Part shown: one piece after another, positions 51,812 to 61,925 of the stretch
Position numbering within the stretch: position 1 is the first letter of the stretch
Layout of the letters: each line of letters starts with the position of its first letter
Assembly: GCA_021204025.1 (NCBI GenBank)
Contig: JAJQAC010000016.1
Coordinates: forward strand, 1 to 64,000
Direction of reading: 5' to 3'
Length of the DNA stretch: 64,000 bases
Source of the DNA: Clostridiales bacterium
GTDB lineage: Bacteria > Bacillota > Clostridia > Lachnospirales > Lachnospiraceae
Program-made: the position numbers and the translations under genes
The notes under the pieces: generated by a model
Seen by the model: the letters and a program-made list of their open reading frames with translations, nothing else
Told to the model about the DNA's origin: nothing
The model's database searches: none

Positions 51812-54007
51812 ATGGCAATCCATATTGACAAAACCACAGGACTGATAAGATTGACAACAAAAAATACGGAGTACCAGATGAAGATCGATCGTCATGGCGT
51901 TTTACAGCACATCTGGTATGGCGGTTTCGTGAATACCGATATGTCATATCTGACGAAATATTATGATGTGAGCTTTTCTGGCAATCCGTATGATGCGGGA
52001 GATGACCGGTCGTATTCTCTGGATACGCTGCCGTTAGAATATGCGTGCGGAGAGACCGGCGATTACCGGATCCCGGCGATTACCGTAACGCATGCGGACG
52101 GCAGCCGGGTACTGGATCTGCGTTTTGAGGACTGCAGTGTCCGTGATGGGAAATATTCGATCTCCGGTCTGCCCGCTGTTTATGCAGGTGAGGATGAGGC
52201 GCAGACACTGGAAATTACGTTGAAAGATATTGCCTCTGAAGTTCGTGTAGTGCTTCGTTACGGGGTCATCGAAAAAGACGATATTATCACAAGAAACGCA
52301 AAGATTATCAGCGGGGGCAGTGCGGTGACGCTGAACCGGGCGGCCAGCCTCTGCCTGGATATGCCAAACGGTGACTGGGACTGGATTCATTTTTACGGAA
52401 GACATAACAGTGAACGTCTGATGGAACGAAGACCGCTCCTTCACGGCATACAGGAAAGTTCGTCGATGAGGGGGACTACGAGCCATCAGCAGAACTGCTC
52501 GGTGATCCTGTGCAGTGCGGACTGTACCGAAGAGCAGGGACAGTGTATCGGCGCGTGTCTGGTATACAGCGGCAGCTTTCAGATCCAGCTGGAGTATGAT
52601 CAGCTGGATCAGACACGCCTGATTATGGGACTGCATCCGGAACTGTTTGCCTGGCATCTGGAGCCATACAGTGAGTTTGAGACTCCGGAAGTGATTATGT
52701 CCTGCAGTGAGAAGGGGCTGGCACGACTCTCGCACAATTTTCACCGTGTCATCCGGGAGCATATCTGCCGGGGGAACTATCAATACGCGGAGCGACCGGT
52801 TCTGATTAACAGCTGGGAGGCGGTGTATTTTGATTTTGATACGGATAAAATAATGAAAATAGCCAGGAGCGCCGCGGAGCTGGGCGTAGATATGCTGGTG
52901 CTGGACGACGGCTGGTTCGGAGAGAGAGACGACGACTGCTCGGGTCTGGGGGACTGGTTTGTAAATAAGAAAAAGCTGCCGGGCGGTCTGGGCGGCCTCG
53001 CTGAGAGCATAAAAGCTCTTGGTATGAAATTTGGCCTGTGGCTGGAGCCGGAGATGGTTTCGGAAAACAGCGATCTGTATCGGACGCACCCGGACTGGGC
53101 AATCCGGATCCCCGGCAGGCGGCCGACAAGGGGGCGCTGCCAGCTCCTGCTGGATCTGTCACGGCGGGAAGTGCAGGATTATCTGTTTGAAGCGATCAGT
53201 AAAATCCTGTACAATGCGGATATTTCTTATATTAAATGGGATATGAACCGCAGTATCTGTGACTGGTATTCGGAAGAACTGGAACCGGCGGGACAGCGGG
53301 AGCTGCCACATCGTTATGTGCTGGGGCTTTATTCCCTGCTGGAGAGACTCACCCGTGCATTCCCGGATGTTCTGTGGGAAGGCTGCAGCGGGGGCGGCGG
53401 CAGATTCGACGCGGGAATGCTTTATTATTGTCCGCAGATCTGGTGCAGCGATGATACGGACGCCTATGAGCGCAGTAAGATTCAGTATGGAACCTCATTT
53501 TTCTACCCGATCTCAGTAGTTGGTTCTCATGTCTCTACGGTTCCCAACCATCAGACCGGACGGGTGACTTCGCTGAAAACGAGAGGAATCACAGCCATGG
53601 CGGGGAGTTTTGGCTATGAGCTGAATCCGGATACGCTGACAACGGAGGAAAAGGAAGAGATCCGGGGACAGATCCGGAGGTTTAAGAGAGACCGACATCT
53701 GATTCACAACGGGAATTATTACAGGCTGACGGATCCTGTGACGAATAACGCTTCGTTCTGGTCGTTCGTGTCGGAAGATCTGAGGGAGGTACTGATCCAG
53801 GGGATGATTTTTCGAACGGAACCGAACCGGAAACAGGCGGCATTGCGGTTAGCCGGGCTGGATGAGAATGCTGTTTATGTAAATAAAGAGACAGGAGAAA
53901 CCTGTAGTGGATCAGCCCTTATGCGGGGAGGAATCCTCCTCCCACGGCCGTGGGGAGATTACTTCGGCGTAGAGATTCATCTGGAAAAGGAGGGAAATGT
54001 GAATTGA
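51812..54007 (+). CDS. Alpha-galactosidase, glycoside hydrolase family 36
   Basis: The 731-residue enzyme shows the family 36 layout: N-terminal beta-sandwich, (beta/alpha)8 barrel with WEAVYFDFD, LDDGWFGERDDD, the nucleophile Asp in YIKWDMNR, the CSGGGGRFD loop, and the acid/base Asp in CSDDTDAYER, then a C-terminal beta domain. It removes terminal alpha-1,6-galactose from melibiose, raffinose and related oligosaccharides. It has no signal peptide, so it acts in the cytoplasm on imported sugars. Its TGA overlaps the TTG start of galK. Confidence 0.93.
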   Translation: MAIHIDKTTGLIRLTTKNTEYQMKIDRHGVLQHIWYGGFVNTDMSYLTKYYDVSFSGNPYDAGDDRSYSLDTLPLEYACGETGDYRIPAITVTHADGSRVLDLRFEDCSVRDGKYSISGLPAVYAGEDEAQTLEITLKDIASEVRVVLRYGVIEKDDIITRNAKIISGGSAVTLNRAASLCLDMPNGDWDWIHFYGRHNSERLMERRPLLHGIQESSSMRGTTSHQQNCSVILCSADCTEEQGQCIGACLVYSGSFQIQLEYDQLDQTRLIMGLHPELFAWHLEPYSEFETPEVIMSCSEKGLARLSHNFHRVIREHICRGNYQYAERPVLINSWEAVYFDFDTDKIMKIARSAAELGVDMLVLDDGWFGERDDDCSGLGDWFVNKKKLPGGLGGLAESIKALGMKFGLWLEPEMVSENSDLYRTHPDWAIRIPGRRPTRGRCQLLLDLSRREVQDYLFEAISKILYNADISYIKWDMNRSICDWYSEELEPAGQRELPHRYVLGLYSLLERLTRAFPDVLWEGCSGGGGRFDAGMLYYCPQIWCSDDTDAYERSKIQYGTSFFYPISVVGSHVSTVPNHQTGRVTSLKTRGITAMAGSFGYELNPDTLTTEEKEEIRGQIRRFKRDRHLIHNGNYYRLTDPVTNNASFWSFVSEDLREVLIQGMIFRTEPNRKQAALRLAGLDENAVYVNKETGETCSGSALMRGGILLPRPWGDYFGVEIHLEKEGNVN

Positions 54008-55287
54008 AAGTATCTGAATACAAGGAATATCTGGATCAGGGCGTTTATGATGAAAAACTGAAAAGTCTTTATGGAGACACCGCGGTGCAGAGTCAGAAAG
54101 ACCGGCTGAAAGCAGCGGTTGAAAATTTCCGGAAGAAGTTTCCCGAATACGCAGACGCACCGATCGAAGTATTTTCCGCTCCTGGGAGAACAGAGATCGG
54201 TGGAAATCACACCGATCACCAGCACGGTTGTGTGCTGGCTGCTGCGGTACACCTGGACGCTCTGGGAGTCGTGCATTTTCATGAAGAGCCGGTGATCCGC
54301 TTACATTCGGAGGGATATCCGATGGAAACGGTCAGCCTTGCCGATTTGTCCGTGCGGGACGTGGAAATGGAAACGTCCGCGGCATTAATCCGTGGAATTG
54401 CCGCAGGACTCGTGGGTAGAGGATATCGGGTGGGAGGGTTCGACGCTTACGTCACGTCCGACGTTCCGGGAGGAAGCGGACTGTCATCCTCCGCGGCGTT
54501 TGAAATATTAATCGGAACCATTTTGAATGAAGGATATAACGATAACGCCGTCAGTGCCGTGGATCTGGCGAAGATCGGGCAGTATGCGGAAAATGTGTAT
54601 TATGGGAAAAAGAGCGGTCTGATGGATCAGGCGGCCAGCAGCGTGGGCGGGCTGGTCTTTATGGACTTTGCGGACACGGAAAATCCAAAGATAACGGCAC
54701 ATGAACCGTGCTTTGAAAAATTTGGCTGCGCGATCTGCGTCACGGATACTAAAGGCAGTCACAGTGATCTGACGGATGACTATACACAGATTACGAATGA
54801 AATGAGAGCGGTCGCAAAACTATTTGGCTGTGAGTTCCTGCGGGGAGTGAACGAGGGGACGTTTTACAGCCGGCTGGAATGGATACGCAAAAGCTGTTCA
54901 GACCGGGCGATTTTACGGGCAATGCACTTTTTTGATGAAAACCGCAGGGCAGAACAGGAATCAGAGGCGCTGGCGGAGAGGAATATGGAACGTTTCCTGG
55001 AGCTTGTGAGGGCGTCGGGAGATTCGTCTGCGAATCTGCTGCAGAACCTTTATTCGACAAAGAATCCGACACAGCAGAATATCCCGCTGGCGCTTGCTGT
55101 GAGCAGACATGTGCTGCATGGCGATTATGCCGTACGGGTGCATGGAGGCGGTTTCGCAGGTACGATCCAGGCTTTTGTCCCGATGAAGCAGGTGGAATAT
55201 TACGTGCGGGAGATGGAACGGCTCTTTGGAGAGGGAGCCTGCTGTGTGTTGAGGATCCGCGGCGTGGGCGGCGTGAAATTATCCTGA
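54004..55287 (+). CDS. galK: Galactokinase
   Basis: The 427-residue GHMP kinase phosphorylates galactose to galactose-1-phosphate. Seen: the galactokinase signature GRTEIGGNHTDHQHG, the ATP loop GSGLSSSAAFEILIG, and VHGGGFAGTIQAF near the C-terminus. The start is TTG at 54004 with GGAGGG at nine bases, overlapping the alpha-galactosidase stop; the track's upstream ATG would overlap that gene by about 50 bases. It handles the galactose released by the preceding enzyme. The signature GGNHTDHQHG differs from the usual GEHTDY form, as in clostridial homologues. Confidence 0.92.
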   Translation: MKVSEYKEYLDQGVYDEKLKSLYGDTAVQSQKDRLKAAVENFRKKFPEYADAPIEVFSAPGRTEIGGNHTDHQHGCVLAAAVHLDALGVVHFHEEPVIRLHSEGYPMETVSLADLSVRDVEMETSAALIRGIAAGLVGRGYRVGGFDAYVTSDVPGGSGLSSSAAFEILIGTILNEGYNDNAVSAVDLAKIGQYAENVYYGKKSGLMDQAASSVGGLVFMDFADTENPKITAHEPCFEKFGCAICVTDTKGSHSDLTDDYTQITNEMRAVAKLFGCEFLRGVNEGTFYSRLEWIRKSCSDRAILRAMHFFDENRRAEQESEALAERNMERFLELVRASGDSSANLLQNLYSTKNPTQQNIPLALAVSRHVLHGDYAVRVHGGGFAGTIQAFVPMKQVEYYVREMERLFGEGACCVLRIRGVGGVKLS

Positions 55288-55377
55288 CATCCTGTTGATG
55301 ATGTGGGAAAAGTCATGAGTGAACCGAACGTATCGGTATGATCGACTTTATATCCGCGCAGAAATAAGGAAGAAAGA

Positions 55378-56973
55378 ATGGAATATAAAATATATATGAT
55401 ACAGAAAACAATACAGGAGTTAATTACTTACGCGCAGAGAGCAGGCCTGATCGAACCGGAGGACAGCATTGTGGTGAGAAACGGTCTGATGGAAACGCTG
55501 CATGTGGGGGAATGGCCGGATGAGTTGCCGCCGGAAGAGAAAATGACCGGGGAAGCAGAGATGCTATGGAAGGGACAGGTAAAAGGATCTGAGCATCCGG
55601 GTAAAACATCACAGGATAAAGCGAAAGCGGTTGATGAGATCCTGGAAGAACTGGTTATGTATGCCTGTGAAAACAAGGTAATTGAGGATACTACGGCATC
55701 CAGAGAAATTTTTGATACAAAGCTGATGGGGATTCTGACGCCGTTTCCAAGGGAAGTGATCCGCCGCTTTTATGAGTATTACACGGAGAGCCCGCAGAAA
55801 GCGACCGGTTGGTATTACGATTTTTGCAAAAAACTGAATTATGTGAGGGCGGGCAGAATTGCCAGAGATAAGAAATGGAAATATCCGGCCATGTGCGGGA
55901 CACTGGACATTACGATCAATCTTTCCAAGCCGGAGAAGGATCCGCGCGATATCGCCGCGATGGGGACGGCCGCGAGCGCCCGCTATCCGAAATGTCAGCT
56001 CTGCCCGGAAAATGCAGGCTTTGCCGGAAATAAAAATCACCCGTCCCGCTACAACCTGCGCCCCATCCCTGTTGAGATTCAGGGAGAACGGTGGCAGCTG
56101 CAATACTCGCCTTACGGCTATTATAACGAACACTGCATCCTTTTTAATGAAAGGCACACGCCGATGGTGATCGATGCCGCGGTGTTTGAGAAACTGTTTG
56201 ACGCGGTAGATCGCTTCCCGCATTATTTCTTTGGGTCCAACGCGGATCTGCCGATTGTGGGAGGTTCGATCTTAAGCCATGAGCATTTTCAGGGAGGCAG
56301 GTATACGTTTCCGATTGAAAACGCGCCGCTGGCGCAGACATTACTAATGCCGGATTTCCCGGAGGTTGAGGCGGGGATTGTTAAATGGTATCTGTCAGTG
56401 ATTCGTCTGTCCTGTGTCGACCGGGCAAAATTGTCGGCGGCGTGCGCCAGAGTCCTGACAAAGTGGCGGGAATACAGCGACGAGAGTGTGGGAATCCTGG
56501 CAGAGTCGGCAGGGAAGCCGCACAATACGGTCACGCCGATCGTGCGGAAAAAGAATGGGGTATATACCTGCGATCTCGTGCTGAGAAATAACCGCACGAC
56601 GAAGGAGCGACCTCTTGGCATTTTCCATCCAAACCCTTTGCTTCATCATATCAAAAAGGAAAATATCGGTCTGATCGAAGTCATGGGTCTCGCGATCCTG
56701 CCGTCGAGACTGGATCGGGAACTGGATGTTCTGCGAGACTATATGCTGACAGGGAAAGATATGCGGGATGATCCCCGGACAGCGGCACATGCGGAGTGGG
56801 CGGAGGAGATCCTGCGCCGCCGGATGGATTTCCGTGAAGAGAGTGCCGAAAGAATCCTCCAGGAAGAGGTCGGCGCGGTCTTTGAGCAGGTCTTAAGCGA
56901 CGCGGGAGTGTTTCAATGGAATAGCAGGGGTGGTGCAGAGGCGTTTCAGAGATTTGTGAAGACGCTGATGTGA
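55378..56973 (+). CDS. galT: UDP-glucose--hexose-1-phosphate uridylyltransferase (Firmicutes GalT type)
   Basis: The 531-residue enzyme is the long Firmicutes GalT form, exchanging UMP between UDP-glucose and galactose-1-phosphate. Landmarks are CQLCPENAGFAG, FNERHTPM, the active-site region GGSILSHEHFQGG and LRNNRTTKERPLGIFHP. It follows galK by 90 bases and ends the operon, as no galE lies in the window; epimerase must come from elsewhere. GGAAGAAAGA lies before the ATG. Confidence 0.93.
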   Translation: MEYKIYMIQKTIQELITYAQRAGLIEPEDSIVVRNGLMETLHVGEWPDELPPEEKMTGEAEMLWKGQVKGSEHPGKTSQDKAKAVDEILEELVMYACENKVIEDTTASREIFDTKLMGILTPFPREVIRRFYEYYTESPQKATGWYYDFCKKLNYVRAGRIARDKKWKYPAMCGTLDITINLSKPEKDPRDIAAMGTAASARYPKCQLCPENAGFAGNKNHPSRYNLRPIPVEIQGERWQLQYSPYGYYNEHCILFNERHTPMVIDAAVFEKLFDAVDRFPHYFFGSNADLPIVGGSILSHEHFQGGRYTFPIENAPLAQTLLMPDFPEVEAGIVKWYLSVIRLSCVDRAKLSAACARVLTKWREYSDESVGILAESAGKPHNTVTPIVRKKNGVYTCDLVLRNNRTTKERPLGIFHPNPLLHHIKKENIGLIEVMGLAILPSRLDRELDVLRDYMLTGKDMRDDPRTAAHAEWAEEILRRRMDFREESAERILQEEVGAVFEQVLSDAGVFQWNSRGGAEAFQRFVKTLM

Positions 56974-57065
56974 TGAGTATTTGCTTTTAAAGGAAAAAGC
57001 CTTCCGGGCGGGATCGCACTGCGGCGGAGTGGAAATATGTCGCTAAAGCGACACGCTGCAGGCGG

Positions 57066-57092
57066 AGAATCCTGCTTTGCAGGATTCTTTTT
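57066..57092 (+). terminator. Rho-independent terminator of the galactose operon
   Basis: AGAATCCTGC pairs exactly with GCAGGATTCT over a TTT loop, followed by TTTTTC. A smaller hairpin TGTCGCTAAAGCGACA precedes it. Confidence 0.85.
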
Positions 57093-57225
57093 CAAAAGAA
57101 AACATAGAGTATCCGGCGGAAAACAGATAGAAAAGCATAGAAGGGAATGATATAATAAAATAATATAATCAGTTCAGGTTATCGAATCATGGATGAAAGG
57201 TTGACATAGAAAGGTTATCAGGCGA

Positions 57226-57717
57226 ATGAATATAAAAATCAGAGAATACGATCGTGAAGATAGTAAGGATGCCATCGAAATATGGAATACCGTCGTCGAA
57301 GAGGGGGTTGCATTTCCGCAGGAGGATTGCCTGACGGAGGAGTCAGGAGATGAATTTTTCAGAGGCCAGACTTATACGGGAATTGCATATGATGAAGATA
57401 CTCAGGAGATTGTTGGGTTATATATCCTTCATCCAAATAATGTAGGGCGGTGTGGACATATCTGCAATGCAAGCTATGCCGTAAAGAAGGGACTCCGGGG
57501 ACGGCATATCGGAGAACAACTGGTTCTGGATTGTAAGAAACAGGCGCACAAATATGGGTACCGGATCTTACAGTTTAATGCGGTTGTAAGAACGAATCAT
57601 TCAGCACTACACCTGTATGAAAAATTAGGATTTCATCAGTTGGGGGTGATTCCGCGGGGATTTCGAATGAAGGATGGGCATTATGAAGATATTATACCTC
57701 ATTATTGTGAGGTATAA
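57226..57717 (+). CDS. GNAT family N-acetyltransferase
   Basis: The 163-residue protein has the GNAT core: VGLYILHPNNVGRCGHICNASYAVKKGLRGRHIGEQL, in which RGRHIG is the acetyl-CoA pyrophosphate loop, and NAVVRTNHSALHLYEKLGFHQLG near the end. The acceptor substrate (an amine of a small molecule or protein) is unknown. It is a short single gene between the galactose operon and the LysR gene. Confidence 0.85.
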   Translation: MNIKIREYDREDSKDAIEIWNTVVEEGVAFPQEDCLTEESGDEFFRGQTYTGIAYDEDTQEIVGLYILHPNNVGRCGHICNASYAVKKGLRGRHIGEQLVLDCKKQAHKYGYRILQFNAVVRTNHSALHLYEKLGFHQLGVIPRGFRMKDGHYEDIIPHYCEV

Positions 57718-57842
57718 TTGAGAGACAGATTGTGGTTTCTGAAACAGGTGAAAAGGTTTTGATTTATAACCGTTCGCTTTTCATAGATTTTCATGTTATA
57801 ATTCCCAGAGGAGAAGTTATTCGATACACAAAGGGGTGTTAT

Positions 57843-58712
57843 ATGGAAACTGCTTATCTGAAAGAATTTATCGCACTGTCAGAGACGGGGAATTATCTGC
57901 AGGCAGCGGATGAATTGTATATCTCGCAGTCGTCACTGTCGAAGCATATCAAGGCGCTCGAGATCGAACTCGGCATCCCGCTCTTTGACCGGACGTCACG
58001 AAAAGTAGAATTGACGGACTACGGGACGGCGTTCCTGAACTGTGCGAAACAGATTGTTGATGTTGAGTATGGCTTTCTGCGCGAAGTTGCGAACCGTCAG
58101 GATGAGAAGCGTCAGACACTGCGCATCGGTTCGATCCCGCTGATGGCGGCATACCGGATCACAGATATTATCATGAAGTTCCAGCGGGAAAATGAGCACT
58201 GCACGATCAATCTGTTTGAGGAGGAGTCCTGCAATTTAAAGGAAATGCTGCGAAAGAATAAATGTGATCTGGCTTTTATCCGTGAGGAGGGAGACGTGGA
58301 ATCTGAGTTCGCGAAATTTCCGTTTACTTCGGATCATATGGTGGCAATTTTGCCCTGTACTCATCCGCTGGCGGACGCGGAGAGTGTCCGGCTGGAGCAG
58401 CTGCGGGATGAAAATTTCCTCTTTCTGCAGCCGGATTCGCTGCTGTATGGGTTGTGTACGAGCGAATGTCAGAAAGCAGGATTTACGCCGAATATCGCTT
58501 ACACCGGAAAACGGGCGGAGAATATCCTTGATCTGGTGGAAAAAGGAATGGGCGTTTCACTTTTGATGGAAAAGCCGATTATCTCGATTGCGTCTTCGAA
58601 GCTGTCGATTGTGGATGTGGAACCGATGATCTCGACGAATATCTATATTTGTTATAAGAAGAACATACCGTTACCAACGGCGGCTAAGAAATTTATGCTG
58701 GCGGCACTGTAA
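57843..58712 (+). CDS. LysR-family transcriptional regulator
   Basis: The 289-residue protein has an N-terminal winged helix-turn-helix (LKEFIALSETGNYLQAADELYISQSSLSKHIKALEIELGIPLFDRTSRKVELT) and a two-lobe effector domain (LRIGSIPLMAAYRI). AAGGGGTG supports ATG 57843; the track's first 37 residues are rejected. It is convergent with the PTS operon rather than divergent. It may still regulate that operon or the acetyltransferase, but this is inference. Confidence 0.88.
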   Translation: METAYLKEFIALSETGNYLQAADELYISQSSLSKHIKALEIELGIPLFDRTSRKVELTDYGTAFLNCAKQIVDVEYGFLREVANRQDEKRQTLRIGSIPLMAAYRITDIIMKFQRENEHCTINLFEEESCNLKEMLRKNKCDLAFIREEGDVESEFAKFPFTSDHMVAILPCTHPLADAESVRLEQLRDENFLFLQPDSLLYGLCTSECQKAGFTPNIAYTGKRAENILDLVEKGMGVSLLMEKPIISIASSKLSIVDVEPMISTNIYICYKKNIPLPTAAKKFMLAAL

Positions 58713-58734
58713 GAAGGGTGAGAGATTGAAAAAC

Positions 58735-58774
58735 GACGCGGGAGGAACCATCCGAAGATATTTCCTCCCGCGTC
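58735..58774. terminator. Bidirectional terminator between lysR and the PTS gene
   Basis: GACGCGGGAGGAA pairs exactly with TTCCTCCCGCGTC. The T-runs are short, but the convergent position supports the role. Confidence 0.65.
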
Positions 58775-58811
58775 ATAAGTTTAGGACAAATACCAGCCTA
58801 TGGGGATAGGC

Positions 58812-60779
58812 TTAGAGAGACATATCAATCTGTAATCCGTTCGCGTCTTTCTTGCCGCCGAACATCAGACCGCAGATCAGGGCAAGTACAAAACTTGCTA
58901 CCATGGCGATCAGCAGAGCGATGAAGCCGAAGTCAATGCCTTCCGGATTGATGTAGCAGGGCAGACCCAGGATGCCGGACGCGCCGAAGGAGTACAGTTT
59001 GGAGCCACAGAACCCCGCGATCATGGAACCAATACCTGCGGAGAGGAAGGTTCCGTACATCAGCATTCTTCTCGGGAAGAGAACCGCGTACAGTGTCGGC
59101 TCGTTGACACCGAAGAAGGAGGAGATGGCAGCCGGGATAATCATGCTGCGTTCTTCTGCGTCTTTGGTGCGGAGGAGTACGCCGATGCAGGCACCCACGC
59201 TGGCGATTGCACCGGTAAAGAACAGCGGATGGATGATATCATATCCATAGGTGGCTATATTTATGTTGCACATGACGATAACCGGCATATGTAAGCCGCA
59301 CATAACCAGTAGGGACCAGAAAGTACCGATCACCAGGCCGGCGATGCCTGCGTTGAGGTTGACGATAAAGGACATGAAGCCGGTCAGGAAGCCCTGGAGC
59401 AGCATCGCGATCGGGCCAATGATCAGCAGACCGAGGGGCGCAGTGATCAGGAGCGTCAAAAATGGTGTGAAGAAGGAGCGGAGCATTGCGGGCAGGCTCT
59501 TAGTGAAGAACTTGACCAGCAGTGACGCTACCCACACGATCACAATGATCGGGATGACGGAACTGGTATAGCCAACCGCCGGGAAGATCACAGGGAGTCC
59601 CATAAAGGTGGTATATACGGTGGATTCAAAAGCTGTTCCGGTAAATACGGTGTACAGTGGTTCGCCGCCGGTGACGGCAACGATCGTCGGATATACAAGC
59701 ACGCCGCCGAGTACGATACCGTAGACGTCTTTAATGCCAAATTTCTTTGCCGCTGACCAGCCGATCGCGATCGGGAAGAAATAGAAGAGAGCGTCGCCCA
59801 TCGCAGAGAGGATCATGTAGGTTCCGCTGCCGGTGTCCACGACTCCCATAACTGTCGTCAGCAACACGAGGAGGGCTTTTAACATACCGCCGGCCATCAG
59901 CATGCTCAGCAGGGGCTGGAAGATACCGGTCATCAGGACGAGGAATTTACTTATCGGATTCAGGTTTTCCTCCGTTGTCTCGGTCTGTGTGGCGCCGGCC
60001 GCTTCGGTTGCGGAGAAACCGCCGATCTCCATGAGGTCCTTGTAAACTTCGTCAACATGCGGACCGATCACAACCTGATACTGGCCGCCGGTCTGGATGA
60101 CCTGGATGACGCCTTTCGTGTTGGAAAGCACCTGGGTATTCGCCTTGCTCTCATCCTGAAGTTTAAAACGAAGGCGGGTGACACAGTGAGTAACACTGAT
60201 TACATTGGATTTGCCGCCGACATTCTCGATCACAGTTTCACAGAGCTTCTGATATTTCAGACCGCCCGCGGATGTGGTGTCTGCTGCAAGGGCCTGTTCT
60301 CCGGCGGCTTCGGTATTTGCCTGATACTCGATCACAGTGGACTGGCCGCGTTTCACAGTTGTGCCGATACCTGTCAGTTTCAGGTTATATTCGGCGCCGT
60401 TGGTCAGTATCAGCGGAGTAATCAGATTGATGTTTTTCTGTTTCATAAATGCACGGTCAATGCGGATCAGCGCGGCGCCGGTCTTTACCTGTTGTCCCAT
60501 CTTTACGAGGACCTCCAGTCCCTTGCCGCCCAGATTGACTGTGTCCAGGCCGACATGAAGCAGCAGTTCAAGTCCGCCTTTGGAGCGGATCGCCACCGCG
60601 TGGTTCGTCTCCGCGACCAGGATGATCTCACCGTCGCAGGGAGCATATACGGTATCCCCTTCATAGGAAAACGCTACACCGTCTCCCAGAACCTTTGCCG
60701 AGAACGTGTCGTCCGGCACCTGCGCCAGGTCGATGCATTTGCCGTCGACCGGAGCGACTAATTTGAATTTTTCAGCCAT
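58812..60779 (-). CDS. PTS sugar transporter, fused EIIA-EIIB-EIIC of the glucose/beta-glucoside class
   Basis: The 655-residue protein has, in order, an EIIA-Glc-type domain (residues 1-150; phosphohistidine in LELLLHVGLDTV), an EIIB domain (about 175-260; phosphocysteine in VTHCVTRLRF), and an EIIC membrane domain (from about 285, ten or so helices). Most beta-glucoside PTS proteins have B-C-A order; here the A domain is at the front. The sugar cannot be told from sequence. It is the last gene of a minus-strand operon after two ceramidase-like genes, 45 bases apart. GGAGAAG lies upstream. Confidence 0.88.
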   Translation of the reverse strand: MAEKFKLVAPVDGKCIDLAQVPDDTFSAKVLGDGVAFSYEGDTVYAPCDGEIILVAETNHAVAIRSKGGLELLLHVGLDTVNLGGKGLEVLVKMGQQVKTGAALIRIDRAFMKQKNINLITPLILTNGAEYNLKLTGIGTTVKRGQSTVIEYQANTEAAGEQALAADTTSAGGLKYQKLCETVIENVGGKSNVISVTHCVTRLRFKLQDESKANTQVLSNTKGVIQVIQTGGQYQVVIGPHVDEVYKDLMEIGGFSATEAAGATQTETTEENLNPISKFLVLMTGIFQPLLSMLMAGGMLKALLVLLTTVMGVVDTGSGTYMILSAMGDALFYFFPIAIGWSAAKKFGIKDVYGIVLGGVLVYPTIVAVTGGEPLYTVFTGTAFESTVYTTFMGLPVIFPAVGYTSSVIPIIVIVWVASLLVKFFTKSLPAMLRSFFTPFLTLLITAPLGLLIIGPIAMLLQGFLTGFMSFIVNLNAGIAGLVIGTFWSLLVMCGLHMPVIVMCNINIATYGYDIIHPLFFTGAIASVGACIGVLLRTKDAEERSMIIPAAISSFFGVNEPTLYAVLFPRRMLMYGTFLSAGIGSMIAGFCGSKLYSFGASGILGLPCYINPEGIDFGFIALLIAMVASFVLALICGLMFGGKKDANGLQIDMSL

Positions 60780-60824
60780 TTTTTCTTCTCCTTTTGTTTA
60801 TGTGTCGCAGTGAGTACAGGAATG

Positions 60825-61925
60825 TCAGTCGATGCTGTGCGATACCTGTATCAATTTTTCTATCAGTTTCTCCGGCTCGCCTTTTGGGATCGGACTGTTT
60901 TCTGTCTCAAAGGACAGACCGTATTCCGTTGCCGGAAGGAAATATTCATAGTATCCGTTGGTATATCCGCTGATGATGGCCTGCACTGGACATTCCTTTT
61001 TGATCTGAATGCCAAATGCGGAGCCGAGTTCACCGGGAAACGCGAAAAGCTGTAACCCGCCAAGGCTGAAGACCCAGGCTTTTGCGTCAAGGTGAAATTC
61101 CTTTGTGTGGATAGTGTGGAACAGGGTCTGGACGGCGATGTGATCTAATGTGACCTCCTGTGTCACATCGATAGCGGAGATTTCCGCAGCCATGCCGGCG
61201 GATACCCGCTCCAGCTCCGCGAAATCTTTGCCCTGTCGTTCGTTGCGGTTGCTGCAGTCGCCGGCCGTGCCAACGATCATAGCCGGATAGAACCCCATTG
61301 ACGCTTTCAGTTTGCGGCAGACATTGCCTGCCCATTCTCCGGTCATCCAGGTGTTGTCTCCGCTGATCACGGTGGAGTGGACTGCCCAGTTGACCAGCCC
61401 GGCAAAGGCATTTCCCTTTTCATCAAAGAATTTTACAACAATAACTTCATTGTCTGCTTTCTCACCGGGGTGATTGCGGTTGCCGTAGTAGCCGAGGATT
61501 TCTTTTTTGCCAAGTTTCGCGGTAGCCGGGCGGAGATTTGCGAGACATTCCTCGTAGCTTTGACAGATCGTATCGATCAGAAAATCATAATAATCCTGGT
61601 CAAATTTGCCGGTGTACCATCCCTTATGATAAGAAACGACGGAGGAATGATCGTGAGTGGCCGCCAGCAGCAGACAGTCACGTTCGAGTCCGTATTTCTC
61701 CAGCATCAGAGTCTTGACGTCCTCAGCCATGGATTCCTCAAATTCGAGGTAGTCCGCGGAGAACAGAAAGACTTGTTTTCCGTCCTGTTCAAACAACAGG
61801 GAATTACAGAAAATATCGTCGTGAATTCCGCTCGACGGTTCCATGCGGTTGGGACTGCGGAACCCGATCAGGTAGAATTCTTTTTTCTGTGGCGAGAGAC
61901 AGTGTCTCGCACATCCTACATTCAT
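60825..61925 (-). CDS. Neutral-ceramidase-like hydrolase (short form)
   Basis: The 366-residue protein carries the neutral/alkaline ceramidase N-terminal-type blocks: IHDDIFCNSLLFE, ATHDHSSVVS (zinc His region), NWAVHSTVISGDNTWMTGEWAG and GTAGDCSNRNE. Ceramidases cut an amide bond. Members in gut anaerobes are uncharacterised and lack the signal peptide, so this one is probably cytoplasmic. Its ATG overlaps the stop of the next upstream gene (ATGA). Neighbours point to hydrolysis of a PTS-imported amide-linked sugar. Substrate unknown. Confidence 0.75.
   Translation of the reverse strand: MNVGCARHCLSPQKKEFYLIGFRSPNRMEPSSGIHDDIFCNSLLFEQDGKQVFLFSADYLEFEESMAEDVKTLMLEKYGLERDCLLLAATHDHSSVVSYHKGWYTGKFDQDYYDFLIDTICQSYEECLANLRPATAKLGKKEILGYYGNRNHPGEKADNEVIVVKFFDEKGNAFAGLVNWAVHSTVISGDNTWMTGEWAGNVCRKLKASMGFYPAMIVGTAGDCSNRNERQGKDFAELERVSAGMAAEISAIDVTQEVTLDHIAVQTLFHTIHTKEFHLDAKAWVFSLGGLQLFAFPGELGSAFGIQIKKECPVQAIISGYTNGYYEYFLPATEYGLSFETENSPIPKGEPEKLIEKLIQVSHSID

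Noticed and set aside
52034-53089. 351-aa minus-strand ORF opposite the alpha-galactosidase
   Set aside because: Shadow of the GH36 gene; biased, basic composition and no start signals.
60057-60761. 234-aa plus-strand ORF opposite the PTS gene
   Set aside because: Antisense shadow of the EIIA/EIIB coding region; no ribosome binding site.
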